From: an uncultured Bacteroidales bacterium
Lineage (GTDB): Bacteria; Bacteroidota; Bacteroidia; Bacteroidales; UBA932
Reading direction: 5' to 3'
Length of the DNA stretch: 15,290 nt
Assembly: GCA_934702165.1 (NCBI GenBank)
Contig: CAKUYG010000032.1
Location: 1 to 15,290, forward strand
In this document: positions 7,799 to 14,652 of the stretch, one piece after another
How positions within the stretch are numbered: position 1 is the stretch's first letter
Layout: every line of letters begins with the position of its first letter
Notes under the pieces: model-generated
The model's database searches: none
Told to the model about the DNA's origin: nothing
What the model saw: only the letters and a program-made list of their open reading frames with translations
Position numbers and translations under genes: made by a program

Positions 7799-7871
7799 TG
7801 GTGCTGGCAGGAGTTGAACCGGCGACACATGGATTTTCAGTCCATTGCTCTACCACCTGAGCTACAGCACC
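7799..7871 (-). tRNA. tRNA-Phe (anticodon GAA)
   Basis: A complete 73-nt cloverleaf can be folded by hand. The acceptor stem is GGTGCTG/CAGCACC, the D-stem GCTC/GAGC, and the anticodon stem is 5 bp with loop CTGAAAA. Anticodon GAA is at 7838-7836. The variable loop is 5 nt, the T-loop is TTCAACT and the discriminator is A. CCA is not encoded: the next bases would read CTT. The T-stem (GCCGG/CCTGC) has one C-U mismatch, position 51 against 63 (7821 and 7809). A strong promoter lies upstream and a terminator downstream, so the gene looks transcribed. The 3' end faces a tyrosine recombinase, as in many tRNA-integrated elements. Confidence 0.93.
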
Positions 7872-7872
7872 T

Positions 7873-7935
7873 CATTGCCCTAACGGGAATGCAAAGGTAG
7901 ACAAAAAATATGGAAATGCAAGCGTCAGGGCAAAG
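7873..7935. repeat. Imperfect 13-bp inverted repeat flanking the tRNA-Phe promoter
   Basis: CATTGCCCTAACG at 7873-7885 and CGTCAGGGCAAAG at 7923-7935 are inverted copies matching at 11 of 13 positions, with a 7-bp perfect core TTGCCCT/AGGGCAA. The 37 bp between them (7886-7922) contain the whole tRNA-Phe promoter. It could be a chance repeat, a hairpin in the patB 3' transcript or a recombinase site. Confidence 0.55.
7892..7921 (-). promoter_or_regulatory. Promoter of tRNA-Phe
   Basis: On the minus strand TACCTTTG (7899-7892) is a perfect TAnnTTTG -7 element. A TTG at 7921-7919 lies exactly 19 bp upstream as the -33 element. The predicted start would leave a leader of about 15 nt before the mature tRNA 5' end, for removal by RNase P. 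Confidence 0.75.
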
Positions 7936-7949
7936 TTTTTTCAAAAAAT

Positions 7950-9140
7950 CTACAATGCCTTGACGGCAGAAGCAAGATTTTCGAGGGCGTTCTTGAGCAC
8001 CAGACGCGGACAGCCGACATTAAGTCTCATGAAACCAGTTCCTTCCTTGCCGAACATCGACCCGTCATTGAGCGCAAGGTGGGCGCCGTCGACAAAAAGA
8101 TGTACAAGTTTCTCTTGACTGAGCCCCAGTTTGCGGCAGTCAAGCCAAACCAGGAAAGACGCCTGTGGGCGTACGGCGTGTACTGTCGGAAGATTATCTT
8201 TGAGCCAGTTCTCCACGAAATCCACATTATCCTGCACGTATTGGAGCATCTCGCCTCTCCATTCGCGTCCTTTTTCCGTGTAGGCGGCACGGGTGGCCTC
8301 TGCCGAGAATATCGAAGGATAGTCAAGCTCCACCGCCTCAATATAATCGTAGAACTTCTTTGCAATCTCAGGATTCAGCACGATGGAATATGAGCTCACC
8401 ACGCCTGCGATATTGAATGTCTTTGATGGGGCCATGAATGTGATGCTGCACTGTGCCGCATCCTCGCTGACCGATGCGAAGGGGTGGTGTCTCCGGCCAC
8501 CCAGAACCATCTCGCCATGTATCTCGTCCGATATGACGATGATCCCGCGCCTGCGGCAGATTTCAGCAAGACGCTGCAGAGATTCCACAGAGAAGCAGAC
8601 GCCGCACGGATTATGAGGGTTTGACAATATGAGCATCTTGGTCCGCTCATCAATCAGGGACTCAAGATGATCGAGATCCATTTCATAGGTCTTCAGGAAG
8701 CCGTCCTCATCGTATACCGGCTTGAGAGGATTGTTCACAACCTCGAAACCGCAGGCTACAGTCACATTGTGGAACGGATGGTAGACTGGGGGTTGTATGA
8801 TCACCTTGTCTCCCGGGTTAAGGAAACAGCGTTCCGCGAAACCGATTCCTTTTACAATACCCGGAATGAAGCGGTAGTGTTCCGGAGCGACCTTCCAGCC
8901 ATGCAGAGATTCAACCCATGACGATACAATCTCGAAATAGTCGGCCCCTGTGGTAGGGTAGCCCAGGATCGGGTGGTCAAGACGGCGCCTCAGCGCGTCA
9001 ATGATGAAATCAGGCGTTCTGAAGTCCATGTCAGCTATCCAGAAGGAAGCCAGATCCGAACGCCCGAAAGTCTCCTTAAGGGTGTCCACTTTGCAACATC
9101 GGGTGTTGTGCCGGTCAATAATCTCGTCGAAATTATACAT
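7950..9140 (-). CDS. PatB/MalY-type PLP-dependent C-S lyase or aminotransferase
   Basis: This 396-aa fold-type I PLP enzyme resembles the MalY/PatB group, whose members cleave cystathionine or cysteine C-S bonds to pyruvate, ammonia and a thiol. Visible features are the WIADMDF start motif (about 34-40), the SNPHNPCG segment (173-180), the SDEIHGE motif with Asp205 for the PLP pyridine nitrogen, Lys240 in APSKTFNIAG as the Schiff-base lysine, and Arg372 in FMRLN for the substrate carboxylate. SDEIH followed by the long N-terminal WxADMDF motif separates this group from general class I aminotransferases. It is a cytosolic single-gene unit, transcribed away from the pot operon. The start at 9138-9140 gives MYNFDEIIDRHNT, typical of the family. 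The exact substrate cannot be told from sequence. Confidence 0.92.
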   Translation of the reverse strand: MYNFDEIIDRHNTRCCKVDTLKETFGRSDLASFWIADMDFRTPDFIIDALRRRLDHPILGYPTTGADYFEIVSSWVESLHGWKVAPEHYRFIPGIVKGIGFAERCFLNPGDKVIIQPPVYHPFHNVTVACGFEVVNNPLKPVYDEDGFLKTYEMDLDHLESLIDERTKMLILSNPHNPCGVCFSVESLQRLAEICRRRGIIVISDEIHGEMVLGGRRHHPFASVSEDAAQCSITFMAPSKTFNIAGVVSSYSIVLNPEIAKKFYDYIEAVELDYPSIFSAEATRAAYTEKGREWRGEMLQYVQDNVDFVENWLKDNLPTVHAVRPQASFLVWLDCRKLGLSQEKLVHLFVDGAHLALNDGSMFGKEGTGFMRLNVGCPRLVLKNALENLASAVKAL

Positions 9141-9159
9141 TTTGTAAAAATTTTGTAAA
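9139..9159. repeat. Tandem ATTTTGTAAA repeat in the patB-like leader
   Basis: Two exact copies of the 10-mer ATTTTGTAAA start at 9139 and 9150, 11 bp or about one helical turn apart. They cover the patB-like untranslated leader and touch its start codon. They may be an operator or simply the AT-rich leader usual in this phylum. Confidence 0.5.
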
Positions 9160-9165
9160 CTGTGA

Positions 9166-9173
9166 CAAATCTA
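9166..9173 (-). promoter_or_regulatory. Candidate -7 element for the PatB/MalY-type gene
   Basis: The minus-strand reading is TAGATTTG, a full TAnnTTTG match, about 25 bp upstream of the ATG. No convincing -33 TTTG is visible at 19-21 bp upstream. Confidence 0.55.
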
Positions 9174-9196
9174 CATCAAAAATACGAGATTTTTCG

Positions 9197-9204
9197 TATC
9201 TTCG
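9197..9204 (+). promoter_or_regulatory. Candidate -7 element of the barrel-potABCD operon
   Basis: TATCTTCG differs from TAnnTTTG at one position, a variant often seen in Bacteroidetes promoters. It lies 37 bp before the barrel ATG, giving a leader of about 30 nt. It overlaps a small dyad, ATACGA (9182-9187) and TCGTAT (9194-9199). No clear -33 element is seen. Confidence 0.5.
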
Positions 9205-9241
9205 CGGCCAAGTTTCACCAAAGCCCTTTTTATGGTTGGAA

Positions 9242-10264
9242 ATGAAAAAAACATTATTCTCAATTGCAGCTGTGCTGCTGGGCTTTCTTGCGCACTCGCA
9301 AGAGGCTGACAGCCTCGGCAGATTCGCCGAGGTCGCCGTTGTTCCACGCCTTGACGCCAACCCATCCTACAATTCCGCTGATTCGGATTTCGGGTTCGAC
9401 CTTGGCAACACTTCCATCTACACTCTCTTTGAAGGTTCCCTCTCGGAACATTTTTCCTGGACAGTGGTCAACCACTGGTTTCATGCCGAAAGCGATGGCG
9501 AATACGGATGGCCCTACAAGTATCTCGGCTATTCAGATACCACCAACTGGCTGGATTACTGCACTTTGGATTTCAGCCTCGGTAATTGGGGATTGACCCT
9601 CGGCAAAGACATGATCGCCACCGGAGGATTTGAGTACGAAGATTGGGATTGGGACATATACCCGGTGTTCTCGTCACCTCTGGCCAATACGATGTCCTGC
9701 TACCAATGGGGAGGTACGGTCTCCTACACGACCTCATCCGGAATGAGCAATTTCAGCGCCCAGATGACATCATCTCCGTTTGGGGAGCATCCGTTCAGCA
9801 GCGGCCTGTGGGCCTATTCAGCCAAGTGGAGGGGAGAGTATGGAGTTTTCTCCAACATCTGGAGCGCCAGCGCCCTGGAGACGGAGAAAGGAGAATACAT
9901 GTACATCTTCTGGCTTGGACAGCAGCTCAACATGGACAGCTGGTCTGCAACACTTGATCTGAGCAATGCTTACGGGTCCGATGAAGACTTCTCCGTCTCG
10001 GCGCTTCGCGGCGGCACAGCTGCACTGACCCTCAAATATGCACCATCCGAAAAGTTCAACGCATCCTTGAGGGGTTCATATATCCTGACCGGAGACGAAG
10101 AATTCACCCCCAGCCACTGGACGGCCGGCGCGATAGCCGAATTCTTCCCGCTCAATGATTCTGACGATCTGAGGCTTCACGCCTTCCTCGCATACGACTC
10201 GCTCCTTTCACAGGTCACCCTGAGTCTGGGGGCACGTTACTACTTACGCCTCAAGATTTTCTAG
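9242..10264 (+). CDS. Predicted outer-membrane beta-barrel (porin-like), first gene of the pot operon
   Basis: I do not recognise the family with certainty. The 340-aa product begins with a type I signal peptide ([19 protein letters not shown], cut probably just before or after the Gln). The mature chain is rich in Trp, Tyr, Phe, Ser and Gly, with alternating amphipathic strands. It ends in a strand closing on Phe ([13 protein letters not shown]), the outer-membrane assembly signal. By hand count the mature part has about 40 acidic and about 15 basic residues, which suits a cation-accepting pore. The ATG at 9242 is chosen over a TTG two codons upstream because it starts a clean signal peptide. 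Only 5 nt separate the stop from potA, so co-transcription is very likely. Passage of polyamines across the outer membrane is inference. Confidence 0.78.
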   Translation: MKKTLFSIAAVLLGFLAHSQEADSLGRFAEVAVVPRLDANPSYNSADSDFGFDLGNTSIYTLFEGSLSEHFSWTVVNHWFHAESDGEYGWPYKYLGYSDTTNWLDYCTLDFSLGNWGLTLGKDMIATGGFEYEDWDWDIYPVFSSPLANTMSCYQWGGTVSYTTSSGMSNFSAQMTSSPFGEHPFSSGLWAYSAKWRGEYGVFSNIWSASALETEKGEYMYIFWLGQQLNMDSWSATLDLSNAYGSDEDFSVSALRGGTAALTLKYAPSEKFNASLRGSYILTGDEEFTPSHWTAGAIAEFFPLNDSDDLRLHAFLAYDSLLSQVTLSLGARYYLRLKIF

Positions 10265-10269
10265 GAAAA

Positions 10270-11658
10270 ATGGTAAAATCTGAAATCATCGTCTCCCTCA
10301 GGAATGTCAGCAAGGAATTCTCAGGGAAAAAAGTCCTTGATGACATCAGCCTTAACATCCGCAAAGGTGAGTTCGTGACCCTGCTCGGCCCGTCCGGCTG
10401 CGGCAAAACCACGACCTTACGCCTCATCGCAGGGTTTCTCGCACCTGACGAGGGTGAGATTCTGCTAGACGGCAAGGACATTTCTTCAATTCCACCTTAC
10501 AAGAGGCCGTTCAATACAGTATTCCAGCGCTACGCGCTCTTCCCGCATCTGGATGTCTACGACAATATAGCTTTCGGACTCAAGCTTCAGAAAGTCCCGT
10601 CGGACGAGATTGACCGCAAAGTGCGGAAGGTCCTCAAGCTCGTGAGCATGACAGACTATGAAGACCGTGATGTCTCCACCCTGTCAGGCGGACAGCAGCA
10701 GAGGGTCGCCATCGCCAGGGCCATCGTCAACCAGCCTAAGATCCTGCTCCTAGACGAACCTCTGGCGGCACTCGATCTCAAGATGCGGAAGGACATGCAG
10801 ATCGAGCTCAAGGAAATGCACAGCAAACTCGGCATCACTTTCATATACGTGACCCACGACCAGGAGGAAGCCCTGACGCTCTCCGACACCATAGTTGTGA
10901 TGAACGAAGGAAAGATCCAGCAGATCGGAAGCCCTGTGGACATATACAACGAACCGCAGAACTCATTCGTGGCAGACTTCATCGGGGAATCCAACATCCT
11001 TAACGGAACCATGATACGTGACCGCAAAGTTGAGTTCATCGGTCACACTTTCGACTGCGTAGACGAAGGGTTCGGGGAGAACGTCCCAGTGGATGTGGTG
11101 ATACGTCCGGAGGACATCTACATCATGAACCAGCTCGAAGGGGCCCAGTTCAGCGGGGTAGTGAAGTCCTGCACTTTCAAGGGTGTGCACTACGAGATGT
11201 TCGTGGACTCGGACAAGGGCTACGAACTTATGATCCAGGATTACAACGCTTTCGAAGTCGGTTCCACCGTGGGTCTGCTCATCCGTCCCGCTGACATCCA
11301 GGTCATGCACAAGGAAAGGCTTACCAACAGCTTCGAGGGCGAGATGACGGACGAAAGTCACGTCATCTTCCTCGGGGAGAAGTTCGAATGCCTGCCCCAG
11401 GCAGGCCTCGGCGCAGGAGACAAGGTACGTGTCAGCATCGATTTCAACAAGGTTGACCTGCTCGACCACCAGGAAGACGGAATGCTTGAAGGGGAGGTTC
11501 ACTTCCTTCTGTACAAGGGTGACCACTATCACCTTACGATTCTCACAGACAGCGGGGACCATATCTGGGTGGACACCGATGACATCTGGGACAAAGGTGA
11601 CCTTGTCGGCATCAGTTTCGCACCTGCGGACATAAAGATCGAGAAGAGAAATGACTAA
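10270..11658 (+). CDS. potA: Spermidine/putrescine ABC transporter, ATP-binding protein
   Basis: This is the cytosolic ATPase of the PotABCD polyamine importer. Walker A is GPSGCGKTT (40-48), the signature is LSGGQQQR (138-145), Walker B is ILLLDEP with Asp162-Glu163, the D-loop is LAALD, and the switch His196 is in YVTHDQEEA. After the nucleotide-binding domain (to ~235), the regulatory part is unusually long. Two ~108-residue units (about 242-348 and 353-462) resemble each other, each with a GxVxFxGxxF half and a YKGxHY...PADI half, so the TOBE region looks duplicated. The total of 462 aa compares with about 370-380 aa for E. coli PotA. The gene follows the barrel gene by 5 nt and overlaps potB by 8 bp. 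Confidence 0.96.
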   Translation: MVKSEIIVSLRNVSKEFSGKKVLDDISLNIRKGEFVTLLGPSGCGKTTTLRLIAGFLAPDEGEILLDGKDISSIPPYKRPFNTVFQRYALFPHLDVYDNIAFGLKLQKVPSDEIDRKVRKVLKLVSMTDYEDRDVSTLSGGQQQRVAIARAIVNQPKILLLDEPLAALDLKMRKDMQIELKEMHSKLGITFIYVTHDQEEALTLSDTIVVMNEGKIQQIGSPVDIYNEPQNSFVADFIGESNILNGTMIRDRKVEFIGHTFDCVDEGFGENVPVDVVIRPEDIYIMNQLEGAQFSGVVKSCTFKGVHYEMFVDSDKGYELMIQDYNAFEVGSTVGLLIRPADIQVMHKERLTNSFEGEMTDESHVIFLGEKFECLPQAGLGAGDKVRVSIDFNKVDLLDHQEDGMLEGEVHFLLYKGDHYHLTILTDSGDHIWVDTDDIWDKGDLVGISFAPADIKIEKRND

Positions 11659-12424
11659 AAGAAGCAGCTGGAGCATACCGTATGCGGTCTTTCTTACGGT
11701 CTTCGTCGTCCTGCCGCTCATCCTGGTCGTGATATATGCTTTCCAGGACAGCTACGGACATTTCACGCTTGCGAACATCACCAAGTTCTTCTCTGACTCC
11801 GATGCGATGGGGACGTTCGCCCTGTCGATGGAGGTAGCCATAGAGAACACCCTCATCTGCATTCTGCTCGGCTACCCGGCGGCGTGGATTCTCGCCAACA
11901 AGGATCTCAACCGCAGCGCAGTCACCGTGGTTCTGTTCATCCTTCCGATGTGGATCAACGCCCTGATGCGCACCCTCGCCACGGCAGAGCTCTTCAACAT
12001 GCTCGGCATAAGCCTCGGGAAAGGGACGCTGCTCTTCGGTATGGCATACGACTATCTTCCGTTCATGATCTACCCGATCTACAATGTGCTCAACAAGATG
12101 GACAAGTCATACGCGGAAGCGGCCCAGGACCTTGGAGCTACCCCGTGGCAGGTATTCTGGAAGGTGATAGTGCCGCTCTCCATGCCTGGGGTGACCAGCG
12201 GAATCATGATGGTATTCATGCCTACGGTCAGCACTTTCGCAATCTCGGAATTCCTCACCAACAACAAGATAAAACTCTTCGGAACCATCATCCAAGAGAA
12301 CATCAATTCTTCTATGTGGAACTACGGAGCCGCGCTTGCACTCATCATGCTCATCATCATTGGTATCACGTCCCTTTTCACTGACAGGGACAAGGACGCC
12401 GGGGAGGACGTGTCAAGGATATGA
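11651..12424 (+). CDS. potB: Spermidine/putrescine ABC transporter permease PotB
   Basis: This 257-aa inner-membrane permease is one half of the polyamine pore, pairing with PotC. The first membrane segment is at about 9-31 ([20 protein letters not shown]). The cytoplasmic EAA loop that docks on PotA is intact: [24 protein letters not shown], beginning at Tyr154. About six hydrophobic segments are visible, and the last ends near 241 before a short acidic tail. The ATG lies within the last codons of potA (8-bp overlap) and the stop overlaps the potC start in an ATGA, so translation is probably coupled. Permease order and the neighbouring potC and potD fix the assignment to the polyamine group. 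Confidence 0.94.
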   Translation: MTKRSSWSIPYAVFLTVFVVLPLILVVIYAFQDSYGHFTLANITKFFSDSDAMGTFALSMEVAIENTLICILLGYPAAWILANKDLNRSAVTVVLFILPMWINALMRTLATAELFNMLGISLGKGTLLFGMAYDYLPFMIYPIYNVLNKMDKSYAEAAQDLGATPWQVFWKVIVPLSMPGVTSGIMMVFMPTVSTFAISEFLTNNKIKLFGTIIQENINSSMWNYGAALALIMLIIIGITSLFTDRDKDAGEDVSRI

Positions 12425-13230
12425 AAAAGGTTCTTGCAAAGATCTACATCTGGTTGCTTCTGGCACTTCTTTACGCGCCGTTGATATTCATCGCCGTGTT
12501 CTCGTTCACGGAGAGCAAGGTGCTGGGAAGCTGGACAGGTTTCTCCACCAAGCTGTACAGTAACCTGTTCACCGGCAGCATGCAGGGTACCGGTTCGCTG
12601 ATCGCGGCTGTGGAAAACACTCTCCTTATCGCTCTCGTGGCTGCGCTCATTTCAACCATGCTCGGCACCACGGCTGCAATCGGGATTCACAATCTCAAGG
12701 GACGCAGACGTCAGACTCTCAGCTTTCTGAACAACATCCCGATGATCAACCCGGACATCATTACAGGTGTGTCCCTGTTCCTGCTTTTCGTGTTTCTGCA
12801 CATAAGCCAGGGATATGTCACGGTGGTGCTGGCACATGTCAGTTTCTGCACCCCTTACGTTGTGCTGAGTGTACTTCCCAAGCTGCGGCAGATGAACCCG
12901 AACATCTATGAGGCCGCCCTTGATCTGGGCGCGACCCCGTCCCAGGCCCTGTGGAAAGTGCTTGTGCCTGAGCTCAGGCCCGGGATGATCTCCGGATTCG
13001 TGCTGGCATTCACAATGTCACTCGATGATTTCGCCGTGACTTTCTTCACCAGAGGCACCATCGGTCTGGAAACGCTCTCCACCTATATCTATACAGATGC
13101 ACGCAAGGGAGGTCTGACTCCGGAACTGCGCCCGCTGATGACCCTGATATTCCTTATAATACTTGTTCTGCTCATGTTCATCAATCTCAGGCAGGCAAGA
13201 CAGCTCAAAAAGAACGAACAACACATATAA
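12421..13230 (+). CDS. potC: Spermidine/putrescine ABC transporter permease PotC
   Basis: This 269-aa inner-membrane permease is the second half of the polyamine channel. It begins [29 protein letters not shown], a first membrane segment typical of PotC/PotI. The EAA loop for PotA contact is YEAALDLGATPSQALWKVLVPELRPG, from Tyr163. The segment SLDDFAVTFFTRG is typical of PotC-type permeases. About six hydrophobic stretches can be counted, and the C-terminus is basic (RQARQLKKNEQH). It overlaps potB by 4 bp, and its TAA is immediately followed by the potD ATG with no gap, so the subunits are likely made in balanced amounts. Confidence 0.94.
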   Translation: MKKVLAKIYIWLLLALLYAPLIFIAVFSFTESKVLGSWTGFSTKLYSNLFTGSMQGTGSLIAAVENTLLIALVAALISTMLGTTAAIGIHNLKGRRRQTLSFLNNIPMINPDIITGVSLFLLFVFLHISQGYVTVVLAHVSFCTPYVVLSVLPKLRQMNPNIYEAALDLGATPSQALWKVLVPELRPGMISGFVLAFTMSLDDFAVTFFTRGTIGLETLSTYIYTDARKGGLTPELRPLMTLIFLIILVLLMFINLRQARQLKKNEQHI

Positions 13231-14523
13231 ATGAAAAGGATTCTTACTTTCATCGCGGCTGCGGCTATGCTCTGCAGCTGCGCCGAGGACCGCAGCGCGA
13301 TCCTCAAGGTTTACAACTGGTCCGACTACATCGACGAGAGCGTCATCGCCGATTTCGAGAACTGGTACAAGGAGCAGACCGGCGAGAACGTCAAGGTCAT
13401 TTACCAGACATTCGACATCAACGAGACCATGCTCTCAAAAATCGAAAAGGGGCATGAGGATTACGATGTGGTCTGTCCGTCAGACTATATCATCGAGAGG
13501 ATGCTCCAGAATGATCTTCTCCTGCCGATCGACCGTGATTTCGGGCAGACCCCGAACTACATCGACGGCAACATCGCCCCCTACATCCACGACTGCTTCG
13601 ACAAGATGGACGGCAAGGGCAAGAACGCCAACGAATACTCCGTAGGCTACATGTGGGGCACCACCGGCATCCTCTACAACGCTAAGTACGTCACCGACGA
13701 GGAGGCATCCACCTGGGATGTGATACGCAACCCGAAATTCGCCGGCAAGATATTCATCAAGGATTCCCCGCGTGACGTCTATTCACAGGTCATCATATAT
13801 CTCAAGCAGAAAGAGCTTCAGGAAGGTAAAGTGACGCTCGACGAACTCATGTACGACTCTTCAGACGAGTCACTCGCAGCAGTGGAGAGCTACATGAAGC
13901 AGGTCAAGGATCTGGTCGCAGGCTGGGAGGCCGACTTCGGCAAGGAGCAGATGATCCAGGAAAGGGGATGGGTCAACCTCACCTGGAGCGGAGACGCCGT
14001 ATGGGCCATCGAGGAAGCGAAGGAGGTCGGAGTGGACCTCAGGTACACCTGCCCGAAAGAAGGGTTCACCGTCTGGTTCGACGGCTGGGTGATCCCGAAA
14101 TACGCACGCAACACCAAGGCCGCAAAATACTGGATCAACTTCATGTGCCGTCCTGACATCGCCATCCGCAACGTGGACGTGACAGGCTATGTCTCCGTAC
14201 TCGGCGCCCCGGAAGTGATGGAGGCTTTCACCGACAGCACCTACGCCCCTGCCGACCTGAGCTACTTCTTCGGCCCGGAGGCCACGGCCGTTTGCGCCAA
14301 CCCTGTACTCTATCCTGACACGCAGACCATTGCGCGCAGCACCATGGAGCACGACTGGGGCGAGCGCACCGCGCCGCTCATCGCCATGTGGTCGAGGGTC
14401 AAGGGCGACAACGCCAACAGCATGACCGTCATCGTCATAGTGGCGTTCATCGTAGTCGCCGCCGCAGCCGGCATCATCACAAAGACACGCAAATCAAGCC
14501 GCCGGAAAGCCAGAAGACGCTAA
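13231..14523 (+). CDS. potD: Spermidine/putrescine-binding lipoprotein PotD with C-terminal membrane helix
   Basis: This 430-aa periplasmic binding protein captures polyamines and delivers them to PotBC. The N-terminus is a lipoprotein signal with lipobox LCSC (Cys17). Ligand-site residues known from E. coli PotD have counterparts by eye: Trp30 in YNWSDYI, Trp252 in TWSGD, and Trp282 and Asp284 in VWFDGWVIP. Unlike the ~350-aa E. coli protein, it continues after a linker into a hydrophobic stretch at about 398-416 (MTVIVIVAFIVVAAAAGII) and an Arg/Lys-rich tail (KTRKSSRRKARRR). This predicts an extra inner-membrane anchor with a cytosolic tail. The start abuts the potC stop. It is the last gene of the operon, ahead of a hairpin and an intrinsic terminator. 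Confidence 0.95.
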   Translation: MKRILTFIAAAAMLCSCAEDRSAILKVYNWSDYIDESVIADFENWYKEQTGENVKVIYQTFDINETMLSKIEKGHEDYDVVCPSDYIIERMLQNDLLLPIDRDFGQTPNYIDGNIAPYIHDCFDKMDGKGKNANEYSVGYMWGTTGILYNAKYVTDEEASTWDVIRNPKFAGKIFIKDSPRDVYSQVIIYLKQKELQEGKVTLDELMYDSSDESLAAVESYMKQVKDLVAGWEADFGKEQMIQERGWVNLTWSGDAVWAIEEAKEVGVDLRYTCPKEGFTVWFDGWVIPKYARNTKAAKYWINFMCRPDIAIRNVDVTGYVSVLGAPEVMEAFTDSTYAPADLSYFFGPEATAVCANPVLYPDTQTIARSTMEHDWGERTAPLIAMWSRVKGDNANSMTVIVIVAFIVVAAAAGIITKTRKSSRRKARRR

Positions 14524-14561
14524 GTAGCTGATTGGCCTGAAGCCATCTGCTTAACCAGTAT

Positions 14562-14608
14562 AAATATAGGCCAGAGCGATATTTTGTTTTGAGCTCTGGC
14601 CTATATTT
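14562..14608. terminator. Large hairpin between convergent potD and nupG
   Basis: A perfect 16-bp inverted repeat (14562-14577 with 14593-14608, core TATAGGCCAGAGC) surrounds a 15-nt loop rich in T. Reading plus it is followed by TTATATT; reading minus it ends in ATATTTATAC. No long T tract follows on either side, so it may block read-through in both directions, including as the nupG terminator. Confidence 0.7.
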
Positions 14609-14620
14609 TATATTAGAATA

Positions 14621-14645
14621 TCCCGATTGCGGGACTGTTTTTTTT
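14621..14645 (+). terminator. Intrinsic terminator of the pot operon
   Basis: A 5-bp stem TCCCG/CGGGA (14621-14625 with 14630-14634, 4-nt loop) is followed within 3 nt by eight T at 14638-14645. It lies downstream of the larger hairpin and about 100 bp after the potD stop. Confidence 0.75.
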
Positions 14646-14652
14646 GCCGAGA

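Noticed and set aside
10963..11721. 252-codon minus-strand open frame antisense to the potA C-terminus
   Set aside because: The plus strand codes for clear PotA sequence here; the antisense protein has no recognisable motif and arises from codon bias.
12822..12833. 12-bp match to the tRNA-Phe 3' end (GTGGTGCTGGCA) as a possible attachment site
   Set aside because: It is inside potC, where it encodes VVLAH in a conserved permease; it lies on the tRNA 5' side rather than where an element end is expected, and is short enough for chance.
13870..14352. 160-codon minus-strand frame inside potD
   Set aside because: It is antisense to the ligand-binding part of PotD and looks like mirror-image codon bias.
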